A stretch of DNA of 64,000 nucleotides, from contig OX485807.1 of the NCBI GenBank assembly GCA_950295325.1, positions 21,299,666 to 21,363,665 of the forward strand. The letters are read 5' to 3'. The stretch is from Polytrichum commune (lineage: Eukaryota; Streptophyta; Polytrichopsida; Polytrichales; Polytrichaceae). The notes beneath the pieces are model-generated. The model had not been told where the DNA came from. It saw nothing but the letters and a program-made list of their open reading frames with translations, and did not search any database. The position numbers and the translations under genes were made by a program. The number at the start of each line of letters is the position of its first letter. The stretch's first letter is position 1. Shown one piece after another: positions 47,428-60,399 of this stretch.

Positions 47428-48013
47428 GGGCTAGTTTACACCATGGACCATGAAATCTAACCATGGAAGATGGCCTTTTTCCATGGTCCAACTTGACGGT
47501 CCAACAACCATGGTCTTGTTTCTTAAAAAATCAATTTACAAAGCCTTTGGGCCCCTCACTAGGTGTAAACCTAATGTGGACCAAGAGGAATGACCATGCA
47601 CCAAAAGTGAACGTGTTGATATTTTTAATATATGACCCAAAAAGGGAAATTTTGAAAAAAAAAAAAAAAGTTTGACCATTCTCTTGTCTTGTCTTGTCTT
47701 GTCTTGTCTTCATCTTCTCTTCCCCCCAAAAAAATTTCATTCAAAATTTATTATAACATCATTCCTCTATCATGGGCCCTTGCCATTTTCTATTAAAGCA
47801 CCTCTTTTACCTCTCCCACCACAAAACCCGTTGGACCATGTCAGTGGATAATGCATGAATTAAAATATGTCTTTTAGGGATCTCGAATGTCATGGTCACT
47901 CTGACATTTTTTCCTTGGTGTAAACCGAAGTGGTACCGGGACAAGTTCAACAACCAATCACAAATTTTACAAGGCCTTGGGACAACTTCATGGTCCACGG
48001 TGTGAACAACCCC
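47428..48013 (+). mobile_element. Complete Tourist-like (PIF/Harbinger-type) MITE, TAA duplication
   Basis: The left end GGGCTAGTTTACACCATGGA and the reverse-complemented right end GGGGTTGTTCACACCGTGGA pair over about 25 bp, flanked by TAA on both sides (47425-47427 and 48014-48016). At 586 bp it is the reference copy for the family seen at 28.2 and 32.4 kb. It contains a (TCTTG)n microsatellite near 47680-47710. No transposase. The superfamily call rests on the GGGC..GTTT-type end and 3-bp duplication. Confidence 0.7.
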
Positions 48014-48016
48014 TAA

Positions 48017-50359
48017 GTGATTTTAATCATTTGTACCAATACTTCATTACAGAAATGTTAGAATGCAAAATATCCCAAACTACCAGTGGATGACTTCAAA
48101 GTGGATGAATTAGGAATAAGTTGAGATGACAAGATTTGTAAACTTATTCATAAGAACTTGAGAATGCTCAGGCGGAGGCAGGCCACAAGAGACTCTTCAA
48201 CTTTTTAAACTTGCACACCAAAACAACCTGTGACATGTAAGTTGTAAGATTTCAACAACTCTTGTGATCAATTGGCATGCAAATCACCCAACGATGAGCA
48301 CATGGAGAGGATGTTAGAGCAACATTCACATCAAAGCATTAGGGAAACTTTGAGGCCTCAACATGCCCCTGAGTTTTTTGGAGGAAAGTGAATTGTTTGG
48401 AGGCCTACATGCCTAGGAAAGACACTAGGAGTGTACCCAAGTTGGGTACTCCATGTTAGGTAACCGATACAAAGGTAGAAGTTGACGGGAGAAGGTAACT
48501 GAGGTTGCCAACGTCGGAGTGGTACTCCCAGGTACGCTTCTTTGCATGATTGGACAAGGGTTTACCAAGCTGAGGTCACCATACATGGGTACGAAAGTGG
48601 GAGGTACTATGAGACCTTCTAGTTTTATATTGCTATTTGGTGGTGCACTTTCCCAGGGGTCATTGTTCATGGGTATTGATGTCGTTCAACCCCCTCCCAT
48701 CATGCCCATCTTGGCCGTCAATTTTTTTGCACAATAACTCGGGTACGTGTACAAAGTGAGTGGAAATAGGGGTTTGGGGACCAAGGGATTTCTTTGTGTT
48801 CTTAAATGAATCCTAAACACTACGGGAGGGTAACACTACGGGAGGAGCATGTTGAGGCCTTAAAGTTTCTCTAACGAGAATGACCCGCTCTTGTCCTCAT
48901 CCTCCAGGCTCTTATGGTGATCCCTTTGTGATGTACCTTGGTTTAGCAGTTGATTGATTGATTGATTGATTGATTACAGAAGAATGATGACTAAGCACAC
49001 TCTGTTGTACTTAGCATGTGAGCGAATGATGATTGGCGTCAAACAACTCTAGAGGAAGAAATGGGTCAGACAACCCAAGAATGAATTGTGCACAAATGTT
49101 TTATAATGAATAAGTTAAATCTCATTATAAAGGTACATCACCCCCCCCCCATGTCTATATAGTGTCTATTATTAATTAGAAGGCATCCCTATCCCATTAC
49201 CATTGGGCCACTTCTCTAATTGATATGTAAAATTAGGTTGCCCCAACCTCCTTTATCGACATTCGACATAATTTTTGAATATTTCTTATCACAATAACAA
49301 AATATAAGAATCATATTTTACTCCTATGGTTGCTATATAATGGATCAATTAACAAAGTTATAAGTTTTATGATCTAATCTTGACCCAGGGTAATCTACAT
49401 GGATAAAGAGACAACCTATTTGCAAAGGCAACCTAATTACACATATCAATGTAGGTATCATGAATAACCCCATCGAGATGGAGGTGAGGGCTCGCATGTT
49501 ACACTTGTGCACCTAAACAAACGTGGAAGAGGAAAAAGGGGGGGGGGGTGCATATATCAATATAGGGAATGGAGTTGTCATTCTTCAAAATTTTGGCGAT
49601 ACACACACACGTTCACGTGATAATTTCCCTATATATGTTGGCTTTGTCTGTAGGACAGAGACTATGCATCGACTTCCATGTTTCAAGAGCAAATTTCCTA
49701 ACCACTTTGCGTTCACACTTGGACGTTACTTGTTCTTCCTATTTTTGGTCAAGTTTATTTAACGTGGATGGTGAAAGCTTGCACACCCTGGACAACTAAC
49801 CAACTAATTCAACTATTAGTTAACTAATTGCCTTTCGTAATTATAGTTGTTCGCAATTTGACTTGCCAAAAAATGTAGTTAACTATAGTTGTTCTAAAAT
49901 CTAGTTATATATAGTTATATATATCCAGTTAACCATAGTTTTTCCCTAAAATGTATGGAAGAAATATATAATTCACTATATTTGGTTATAGATATAGTAA
50001 ATAGTCATGGACTGGCATGAGCAAAGTGTACAACTGTAATTAAAGTTTTCATAAAAAAAGAACAGAGCCTCACGGTTGTACCATTTTCTTGTTCTTATAA
50101 AATCAAAAGGCATTGTGATCGTAAATAGTCACCGATTCTTCTAGCAACATGATTCTTTGGAAAATGGAGAGGTCCATTTTGAAATGATTAGGCCATTTAA
50201 GGTTAATATACCCTTGGCTTTCTTTTCCTTTTTAATTTCAAAAGTTGTCCAATATCACATTAACCCAAGATGCCCTTTCCAGACCTCAACATGCACAAAA
50301 CTATTTTTGAGAAACATACTTCCATCCTTTGAATATCTTCATCATCCAACTGAAGATTC
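48017..50359. other. Intergenic DNA, nothing recognised
   Basis: AT-rich. There is a (GATT)n run at about 48952-48976, a C tract near 49141 and a G tract near 49541. The 48425-48737 interval is less AT-rich with overlapping open frames on both strands, but without domain or splice support. Confidence 0.4.
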
Positions 50360-50560
50360 TTGTGCTCGTTAAATGGTCATGTAGGTCCCCCAATCATGTT
50401 GACTAGTGAGCCTAGAATGGTTATTATATTTGAGCACATTGTCCAATCTCTTTTCAGCACATGTATACTTGGTATATGTTCTTGGAGCCACACCAAACCG
50501 TATGCCGCTCAAATATAGGTGTCCAATTAAGATAAATAATTGGATTACACTAGTTGTCTT
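50360..50560 (-). repeat. Dispersed MITE-like repeat, family A, partial, reverse orientation
   Basis: The minus strand carries the GTGTGGCTCCAAGAACATAT, ACATGTGCTGAAAAGAGATT and ACAATGTGCTCAAATATAAT blocks of the family, with the GACCTACATGACCATTTAAC block at its 3' end. Confidence 0.55.
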
Positions 50561-51334
50561 TAGGTAAGTATGTCAAACTTGGTTGCTTATCTTAAACCAA
50601 ACACCTGTAATTGAGGGGTGTTTGGTTAGATGTAGATTGAAGAATGAACACCAAAAAAGATGTGTGCATGGGTGGTGGACTCTTCATACAACGTACGAAC
50701 TTATGTGAATGTAAGAAGGGGTATTATTTGAGGCGTTTGCGTTCATAGTATACATAACGGAGAGGTATTATTTTTCTTCAACGTGCACATTTAGAAAGGC
50801 TACTAAAATTTTGAAGTAAGTATAAATGTACAAAAGGGGGCCCTGAGGTTTAGAGAAATTTTTTCACAATAGATGTGTTAGTTTCATCTGATTCACAATT
50901 TCACCCATTGTTGTCATGTGGTAATAGTCCTCAATGACTACCTTGTCCATTCTTGTTAGGGTATGCATTTGAATTCTAGGTTTTAAAAACTAGAGGCTCT
51001 TGGAGTGCTCATGGGCTCCATTGAGTTTTTGTTCTTTGGATTGTGGCTAAGTTGTTATGCTTTTGTCTGTGTTTGTTTGATGCAATCGTTGAGTTCTATG
51101 AATGGATGAAAAAACGTTCAATGGCTTTCTCATTGGAAAGTGAAAGTGGATTTCATAAGTAATAAAGGCCTGTTTGAATCATGATCATTATTATGTATAT
51201 GTAGTGGATGCATTTATCACATAATCTAGAAAGCTTAGTATATATACATGAGCTCATTCTCTAGCATGTTGTTAGTACACATACATTTGCTTTTCTCTGT
51301 AAACTTCTCGTATATAAGGGGGTCTAATATCATA
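50561..51334. other. Intergenic DNA, nothing recognised
   Basis: AT-rich sequence without supported exon or element ends. Confidence 0.4.
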
Positions 51335-51668
51335 GTGACCCACGCACGTCGTTTAGGTATCCAATGAAGTGTCCACCCCCAAGGATATGTGTTTGAAAGA
51401 GATTAAACAAAGTGTTCAAAATTTGTTAGCTATTCTAGGTTCGATAATCAATATCATTGAGGAAACATGTATGGCTGTTTGGGAGGAAAGAGAATAATTA
51501 ATTTGATGATGAATCAAACATCTATGAGTGTCAAAATTGTTAAGGAACATGGTTGCGGTCTCGGTTTTGAATTTTTAAATCATTGTGTGCTAAATCGCAT
51601 GTTTAATATCCAAGGAGAAGTGGATGTAGAGTAAAAAGTATCCATTTGAGAACCCATCTACCTTAAAG
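51335..51668 (+). repeat. Dispersed MITE-like repeat, family A
   Basis: Contains GATATGTGTTTGAAAGAGAT, AGCTATTCTAGGTTCGATAA, AATATCATTGAGGAAACATG and a final GAACCCATCTACCTTAAAG terminal motif. Confidence 0.6.
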
Positions 51669-52129
51669 CGAGAGTTTTTTCACATAAGCCTTAAAGGTCT
51701 AAGGGGCTCAATGTACAACAACATGATTATCTATCTATATATATATTGCCCATGTATTTGCATCCAACGCACCCAATTGTATATGTGAAGCCTGACCCTT
51801 AATTACGTTGAGGTGATCAACTAATTCAAATATTTACTTGATGAATGAGTTTATTTTAGGTAGGGCCACTATAAGGTATTGAGGCCTTATAACAACAATT
51901 TAAGAAACTTTTGTTATTCTAGGAAGGTTAAGTGACTTGGAAAATTTTCAAAAAAACCCATAGATTAGCAAATCCATATAGAGTCTACCTTGTACTCTCA
52001 ACTAGGGGGAAGTTGTTGCTTGAATTCCTCAATACCTTATAAGCTATACAAGCTCCAAAAATTATGAGGAAAGTGGCTACATCCTTTTTCGGACTTTCTA
52101 ACCATCTCATAATGTAGACGTGCTTGATT
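51669..52129. other. Intergenic DNA, nothing recognised
   Basis: AT-rich sequence between two family-A repeats. No exon is supported. Confidence 0.4.
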
Positions 52130-52465
52130 TGCTCACTTATCTAATCAAACACCTATATTTGAATGGTATGTAGTTAGATGTGGCTCCAGGTATGGATATC
52201 ATCAAGATATATGTACAAAGAAGATTGAACTACGTGCTCAAAACATGACAACCATTCTATAGTCATTAATAAACACAATGGGGGGGGGGGATCATGTGTG
52301 GCCATTCAATGAACACAATAATCTTCACATTGATATGAATAGGATATTCATACAAGCTCCAAAAAATTCCAAGGAAAGTGGCTATGGCCTCCATTTGGAT
52401 TTGCCAAACATCTTATATTAACCATGTGTTTCATATCATAGTAGGAAAAATGGTCTAGTCGGGGG

Positions 52466-52499
<34 letters not shown>

Positions 52500-52520
52500 G
52501 TAAGACCCATCTACTTTACA
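52130..52520 (+). repeat. Dispersed MITE-like repeat, family A, with internal TA and G tracts
   Basis: Contains ATATTTGAATGGTATGTAGT, GATGTGGCTCCAGGTATGGA, TGAACTACGTGCTCAAAACA, a G tract at 52281 and ATGAATAGGATATTCATACA. A (TA)n run (about 52469-52497) precedes the terminal ACCCATCTACTTTAC motif. Confidence 0.6.
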
Positions 52521-55500
52521 TGGCAAATTCAATGTGGTTGTGAAGTGCAAGGGAGGATCTCGGGGAGTTCATTGCGATAATATTAGAAAACAACGTGCGG
52601 GAAAATAAAGGGTAATTCATATTCACAAAAGGAAAAACTTAGAATTTTCTTAGATGTAATATAGGTGAGAATGTATGATAAAATTTGTATTATAAATAAT
52701 ATAGACTTGATACAAATAAGGCATATTTTTAAAATATTTGTAAAAATATACCGTAGGATTTAAGGATCCTAGGTTTTTTTTTGAAATAGGGTGTCCTTTG
52801 TGTTCAGAGTCGGGAAGATTTTGGATGAAAAACTACGTCGATTTAGTTGAAAAAATGGGATGAAAGATTGATGAGGGCGGATGATGGATTAGGGTTTAGG
52901 AAAAATTGGGGGAGAACGCACCTGGGAGGTTCAAATTCAAATACGAGCACACGGATTGTTTTTGGATAGATGTTGAGGCCATTATATCCACGGTCACTTT
53001 AAGTAGGGACCCTTTGACTAAGGTATATGAGATTGATCATGTACATGGAATGGCTCTTGATGACATTGTTGCTAGACAGACTTAGCAATAGTGTTTTCTA
53101 TCTGTTTTTCCTAGAAAATACTTTGGTTTCATTTAGATGACATTCAAAAGGCATTAAGAAGAATTTTCTTTTTTTCCTTTTATTCCCTTTTTGTCCTCTT
53201 TTTTGTCTCGTTTTGGACTTTGCAGATTACCATGTAACATCAATTTGCAAGATGGTGTCCCCGTTGCTAAACCACCTCCTCTAGGGTTCCACCACATGTT
53301 TGGCAACGAAGAAGCTGGAGTGCAAGTCTTGGAGAACGTTTGTGGACAACTCATTGAAGGCTATGGCGATGAAGTTGGGGCGCTGGGATGTAACATATTA
53401 TAGATATTAAAGGCATGCATTATTTGTTGATTATATACTAGTGTTCTTAAAAGCTAAGAATTGTTTTGCAAGATGAACATGACATCTTTCATTTGCTATG
53501 AACAGTTTTGCTAGTGTTTTTAAATGCTAGAAACAATTTCTCAAGATAAATTAGAGGAGTTTTGGTTGGTCTTGTGTTTGTCTGCTTCAAGTAGGATGTT
53601 GTAGTATTAACTCTATACCCTTCTGCATTATTGCATGGACCCTATTTTTGCTTGCTTTGTTGTTGGTGTTTTAATTGTTTTTTTTGACACTCAGTACCGT
53701 TGTGTTTAATTGTGCGTGTAACTTGATCGAGGAACATGGGCTGATTTTGTTGTTTGAAACTGTTTATGAACACTCTTAATGTATAACCTTGCTGTGCCTT
53801 GGATTTTGGTGACTTAGTACTTTGAATGCTCTTAAACCCTTTGGAGCAAAATCAAATAATTATAATGAACATACCTAACTTAAAATTAGAGCTTCATCAA
53901 ATTTAAAAGTAATTATAGGGTCATTTTAAAAACAATAAATTAGCAAATTATATAATAATACGGTAGAAAAAATTAAGGATGAATAATTAAATACCCCTTG
54001 AATAAATACCCTTGTCACACACGTGTATACATATATACATGTCTAGTGAACTCCCCGAGGGGAGGATGCAATTAAAGACGACTCATTCTCAATGGCGAGT
54101 GTCAAGGATGGGTGACTGTGGGACTTATTCAAAGAGGCTCACCAAATAGGAGACCAAATGCGGTTTATGTGGAATGAGCAAAAACTTTGATTGACATTGA
54201 CTTGGTATGCCTACGAAGGCCCATTCTCATGGTGAGTAGTGAGGGTCTTGAAATCACGAGATCCCCGTTCAACATCCCAAGTCGCAACTCAAGTCCCCTT
54301 TAAATCGGTTGTTTTTTTTAATTGCTTTAATGTCTCTTATACATTTGATGATTTGTCATTTCACAAAGAGGAGCATTATCTTCGTTTGAAAAGAGGTAAT
54401 TGAGGGGAATCTATTGGTATCATTTGTGTATGAGTTAGAAAAAAGGTCTACACTTTTGAATATTTATTTTACAACTAGGTATGATTCTTTTGCTTTAAGG
54501 ATGAGTCTAACGCATTTTTTTTCCACTTCTAAACAATGATTACAAAATTTCCTATGATTCACAGTTCAAAACATGCTTATAATACAAAAAGAGATGTTAA
54601 AAAATGCTTTACAGAAGTATTAGCAATCCCAAACCAAGATCTAAATGCATGTAACATTGATCCTATACATGTTACATACATTTGACACCCTAAGTTGCCT
54701 TTTAATGTCCAAAAAATGAACCTTACCCTAAGTTCATGCATTTAAAAAAAAAAAAGGCTAATGTTTTGGCTACAACAATCACCAATGATGGTCGCATGTG
54801 CTTATGAGAAACTCATGCGGTCATCAAAAAAAAAGGTTTATTTCAAATAATTGGCTTTCAAGGGACATTTGGGGGAAGGCCGCATCCTCATCCCACCCAC
54901 AAAGCCCAAATTTTGAGAGAGAAACAAAGCTCTCCAAGCCACTTCCCACCCTCAAAGATTGAGGGTCAAAGAATTTTAGAGGGTTGTCTTTCTTGCAATA
55001 ATTGGTGACTGATGAACATTCATGATATGTATATAAACTTTGTTGTAAGATGTACACAAAACATTATTAAGCCTTTGGAATTGAGTTAGGTCCGTGGGTC
55101 CATAAACATCTTAGGTTTGTTGCGTGCAATTCGTTAAAATTTCACCCATCTCCAAATCTAGAAGTTATATATGGTGTCTTCGACCCACATACTACTTCCA
55201 ACTCTAACCTCTTGTATTCAAATATGAATTATATAAAATAAATCTATACTCCTGCTTTGAATAACATTTTGCCTGCAACATTGATCCAAAAACTTTGAAA
55301 GTCGATAATTGAGAGAATCATTATACAATGATCATAGGAGTTGCCCTAAAGAGATCTAACTATACTTGACAAATATGACCGGGGTCTGCCAGTAATATAA
55401 TGTTGAACATGTGACTATGAGTGAGCATGACTTTGAATAAACTCAATAGCCTATGATGGCTTATGCATGACAACCCTTTTGTGAAAATCACTTGGGCTAG

Positions 55501-56875
55501 TTCATTAGGAGAGACAAAATTATCGCATAAGAGTATACCTCTCCTCCATCCAACACAAAAACATGACCTCCTAAAGGTTTGTGACTGATCCATCTCAAAT
55601 GCCTTGGACAAGTCTAATTCAAGGACTTAACAATTAATTATGTTGTCAAATCAACTAAAAATAATACCACCCAGGTTGCATCCTATTCCAGGGCTTTTAT
55701 GTTGGATGAATGGGAGGAATCCTCGTACGTGATACTTCCCTCTCTCTGGTTCACTGTACCTCACTTGAGATTGGTCACTTACATTGTTGACAAATGCATC
55801 TAGGTAAGGTAAGGTAAGATAAGTGTGCGTATCATGGGCAATTCTAACTCCACATACCAATCAGGCCATTGGATCAATAAACTAAAGAGCCTATTTTGCT
55901 AGCATTTTTGAATAAGGAAGAATGCTAGTGAGGAATTTGCGATCGTGAGTTCATATGCTCCTAGGGTTTGCAATCAAGGTGCATGTTTTATGATCTATAA
56001 GGTGGTTGTGTAGAGGGATTCATTTCGAGGTTCACATGTGTTTAGAATGACATTCATATGTGCCTGGTTTGGTGTCAAATTGTGTGTATTATACTTTGCC
56101 ACATTCATACACACACGTATTGTGTTTGAAACTTTGCCTATGAGGAACTTGGACACATGGGAAGTGGTGTCAAAGTGGTTATAAGATAAGATTCTACTCC
56201 TCAAATTGGAAGCAGTCGCAAAGTGGTTCCACTTCTTTGACTACCATAACCAAGTTCCATGAATGAAAGTGGACACCAACAACATTGTACAACTATGTCT
56301 AGAATTGTCTAGAATTGCTTGATCATTTTTTTTTTTATTTACACTTGATTTTGGACAATGTTTGTGCTTAAAGTCCAATTGAAACTCTAAACTAGATAAT
56401 CATATAAGACAAGTGACCACATAGGTACAAGGCTTGAAGTTTACAAGGATTTTGCCCAATTCGATTAACCCTTGCGCATTTATATGGATTCATCGTGATC
56501 CATAGAAACCTATGTAAATTGGCCTCATCTACAAACAACAACTTACCCCTCTAGATGGTGGCCCAACATTGCTTTTGGGAAATCTACAAGTATCATGGCA
56601 TTCGGAGAATTATGAAGATAAGGTAGATGAGGCTAATTTGGTGAGCTTCCTCAATAGGACACCTAACTGGCAATGCAATTGCTCTAAAGTAATACATGCT
56701 AATTTATCTGCCACCTTGATGATAATTGGATTGGTCACCTTCGCAAAAATCAAACTACACCCACCATCCTTCATAATTAGGAGTGCTATCCACTGAGCTA
56801 TGACACACTTGATTTCTGTGGGCGAGGTGGGCAAGTTAGGAGGCGGCATGTGGGCATATAGTCAGAAGAGAATTA
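52521..56875. other. Long gene-free stretch
   Basis: The sequence is AT-rich with no supported gene. One open piece on plus (about 53224-53403) follows a good-looking acceptor (TTTGGACTTTGCAG) and reads LQDGVPVAKPPPLGFHHMFG; it could be a stray exon or captured fragment, but has no partner exon or recognised domain. The rest shows only scattered homopolymers. Confidence 0.4.
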
Positions 56876-57092
56876 CATTGATTATCCCAATTAGTGCATG
56901 TTACTATTCGGAGTTATGCAGTACTATAACTATTCATTGAGAATGCAATATTTTTCCAAGCAAAGTCAGGTATGTTCTAAAATGTCTGAACAACCTATTG
57001 AACTTTCGTCAATAAAAATTGAACTCCTGAGTAAGACATTATTGCACTGCGTAACTTTGCACAGGAACACACACTAATTGGAAATAATCAAT
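56876..57092. mobile_element. Foldback MITE, family C
   Basis: The left arm TACATTGATTATCCCAATTAGTG and the reverse-complemented right arm TACATTGATTATTTCCAATTAGTG pair, and the pairing extends through GTTA(T/C)GCAGT. Total about 217 bp, non-coding. Related copies lie at 24775 (one arm) and 34091-34274. Confidence 0.65.
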
Positions 57093-57354
57093 GTAGCCCT
57101 CCTGTGACTATGTCCATACTAATGCCATCTAAGAGACACACAACACTTAGAACTCACGACTTGCCTTAAATAATAAAGATGAATTATTGTGAAATGTGAT
57201 TAAGGTGAGTGAACCTTAAGCCAAAACTTCTAGCTCTGCGTGCATTTCTCCTAGGTTAATAAACACACAAGTAGTGTGAGATGATTAGCAAAACCAAATT
57301 GAGGCCATAGGCTTTTTCCTCATAGTCTTTGGAGCTCATATGATTTCGTCATCA

Positions 57355-57550
57355 AAGTGAAGATTCCCTTTCTTCTCAAATAATCATATATATCCTGGGA
57401 ATTATGTGGACTGTTGAACCTAGAATAGTTAAATTTTGAGCATTAATTTCAATCTTTGTTTAAACACAGGTCTTTTCAGTGTCCGTACGCCACTCAAGTA
57501 TTGGTGTCCGATTAAGAGAAGTAACCGAATTAGGCCCACTGACCTCAGAT
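57355..57550 (-). repeat. Dispersed MITE-like repeat, family A, partial, reverse orientation
   Basis: The minus strand includes GGCCTAATTCGGTTACTTCT, also present at 30.25 kb, and the degraded CTATTCTAGGTTCAACAGTC core. Confidence 0.55.
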
Positions 57551-57661
57551 CAACAAAGAAAAACATCTACCACTAAACAATAGACATACAAAATATAACT
57601 TTTGCTGGAGACACTGGCAAGAGGCCATCATCGTACTAAATTTAGTAACCCAACAACTTAT

Positions 57662-60399
57662 TTACAATTCATTTGCCAACAATACGGCTTCTCGACAGTG
57701 TTTCTTTGCAACGTCGAGCCTCTCCAACAAGGTAGACTCCTTTTGCGATGCGCTCACAAGCTTCAAATCCATCTCCAACAGCCGTGTTACGCGAATAACT
57801 TCAAATATGAGTTGCTCATTTACTCCATCTTCTAGTTTCACGTTTTCAATTTCTTCCGAAACTTTTTCGATAACAGCACTTCCAGCTGCTGCGATCATGC
57901 TGCCACTTCCAAAAGGTCTGTCCAGAAGTCCACCAAAAATCATGAAAATGTCTGCAAGAATTGCACCTTTCCCCCTGTTGAGAGGGATGTTGATGGTTCT
58001 TTCATACACTCCTGCTGCTTCCTTGGCCTCCTCCACTGAAGGCCCCGCTTCACCACCCCCTGCATATGTGGAGACAGTAGCTCAATAATGCATATTCAGG
58101 GGTAACAGATATCACCAGGTAGGGCGTTCACAGGCAATGGAAATTGTTCTCAAAAAGCATTGGACTGTGCTCGAAGAGAGGAAAAGCTATACTAAACATG
58201 AAATGCTAGAGAAACAAAAGTGGCATGTCAACACACAAGGGCCATGACAGAAAATTGGCAGTAATGAACTCTAGGAAATGATAAAAACCCTTTCCCTTGT
58301 TTAGAATAGTAAGAAGGCCACTCTAAAATCCCTTCCAAAATTTGAGGGTCAAGCGCACAAGTACCTTGGCCGTCAAGTTTGGGAAGGGCCTAGACAAGTG
58401 TCCTACAATGTGAAGAACTCATATGTACATCTTACATATTTAGTAGAATACATCTTATGTCTACAAGTAAAAGATTGAGCTACAAGATGTGTCTGCGAGA
58501 CAAATTCTGTAAGCTGTAGCATTTCCTCGGTGAGAGAAGGTACAAGAGAGAAACTGGGGCAATTCTTAGACTTTGAATGCTTAGACTATGTCTAAAGGCA
58601 TGAGCACCTTTCATAGCAAGGTCACTGTGTAATGGTTGGAGATAGCGTTGAGGCTCTATAAGCTTGAGACAATTACTAGCCAATGCCTCAAGGTTGGAGC
58701 AACTACTAAGTTTACTATGATATGGAACTCATTACTGTTATAGCTAGTAGTGGCCTTGTTTAAGGTATAAACAAATACTTAATTCACTATGCAATGGGAC
58801 TCGGTCCCCTTTGATGCATGGCCCAACAAAAGTAAACTCGTGATATTCACAAAAGAGTTTTAGCTTTAAGAAAACGCAGAACTCGTGGACAAGGAGTCAG
58901 GACCAGTTAATCAGACTCAGGATTTGTCCAAAAAAAATTTGGGTTTAGGGTTCTCACAGGCTGAAACCTTGTTAGACACATGATACAGAACACTCTAACC
59001 AGCTTAATTGAATGACATGAACATTGTACTTCTTCAGATAACATCTAGCCTACAAGGCTTAAGAATTCTACTGGGTTACCCTAACAAACAGTATCGAGAA
59101 TGCCTATTAGGGGTTTATTAAACTGGCAAGCTACCTATCCTGGAAGTTCCTTCAGGATATCCTTCTCACTCAATTCGGTTTAATAATAAGAAGTGTTGAG
59201 TGCTAATTCTTGCCGTGAGCTTCGCAGTTGCGACGGCGTAGGACCAGACCAAAAAGTGACCACAGTAGATTCAGAGAATTACTTACACGGGTCACTACAT
59301 TCTTTTTGACAAAAATAGAGAGAGAGAACACCCTAGCCAGCTTTATCGAATGACATCGACATTGCACTTCTTCAGATACATTTTAGCCTACAAAGCATAA
59401 GAGTTCTACTTGGTTTCCCTCACAAACAATATCGAAATGCCTATAGGGAATTTTGAAACTGGCAAGCTATCCTGGCTCCATAAGGATATCCTGCTCAACT
59501 GGATTCAGTTTGGCAAAAAGCAGTGAGCTTCATCAAAGCTCACACGAAACATGTGAGTCACATTAGCGATGCGTAGAACCAGACCAGTGAACAGAAAGTA
59601 TATTCAGAGAATTACTCACAAAGTCAATGACCAGGTCCTTCATTGTTTTGGATATGATAGAGAGAGAATACCCTGACCAGCTTAATTGAATGACATGGAC
59701 ACTGCACTTCTTCAGATAAAATTTAGCCTATTCACATGCAATATCGAGACTGCCTAATAGGGGAGTTAAGAAACAGGCAAGTAATCCTGGCTCCTTGAGG
59801 ATGTCCATCTCAATTGAATTCAGTTTACTAATAAAGAAGTGATCTTCATCAAAGATTACACATAAATGTATGTCACAGTTCAGATGCGTAGAACCAGAGC
59901 AACAAGTGAACAGACATTATATTCAGAGAATTTCTCAATACAGCTCAGTGACGAGTCCTACATCATTTCGACAAACAAACCTACATATGGGTACATGCAT
60001 CCAATTGTCTGCTCTCAGGTAGGTATACTCACCGAAAACGATACAAAACAAGTTACAGCACAAGTTAAACGCACCTTGCTCAAAATTTAATGCCTCGCGA
60101 GCATCTTCTTCTGACAATCCTCCCTGCCATGATTGATCTGCCGGGCTGTCCGAACTTTCAGAGACGTCCCGCAAGTCGGTTACGTTTAGCGTTTCATTCT
60201 CTACACCTTCTTGTGACTGTGCATACACTCGGCGAGCTTCTCTCAATTTCGTTCTGGAATTAAAACTGCACAAAGGCCCCTCGCCTAACCTACACTGAGA
60301 AGAAGGAGAAAGAAAAGAAGAGCGGAAGGAGATTGAAGGCACAGGATTGTAATGTCGCGTAACTAAAGCGCAACTGTAAGGGACCGATAGGAGCTGCAT
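57662..60399 (-). CDS. Predicted plastid-targeted protein of unknown function, two exons
   Basis: Predicted 240-aa protein. Exon 1 is 60399-60075 and exon 2 is 58059-57662; the GT-AG junction splits a Gly codon and keeps frame. The first ~40 residues (MQLLSVPYSCALVTRHYNPV, then SISFRSSFLSPSSQCRL) are rich in Ser and Arg and poor in acidic residues, as in chloroplast transit peptides. A Ser/Asp/Glu-rich linker follows, containing WQGGLSEEDAREALNFEQ. Exon 2 encodes a compact helical domain: EAAGVYERTINIPLNRGKGA, then ILADIFMIFGGLLDRPFGSG, then a Leu/Glu-rich C-terminal half. The LNRGKGAILADIF and GGLLDRPFG blocks look like conserved family motifs, but I cannot name the family. The ATG at 60399 is the one that supplies the transit-like leader. 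The intron is about 2 kb and carries a tandem repeat; a further small exon inside it cannot be excluded, although the frame joins cleanly without one. Confidence 0.75.
58985..59980. repeat. ~340-bp tandem repeat, about three copies, in the intron of the plastid-protein gene
   Basis: The copies start with CCAGCTT(A/T)AT(T/C)GAATGACAT at 58999, 59337 and 59677 (periods 338 and 340). They share GCACTTCTTCAGATA, a GGCAAGCTA.CCTGG block and an AGAACCAGA.CA block. The third copy fades near 59980. Confidence 0.85.
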
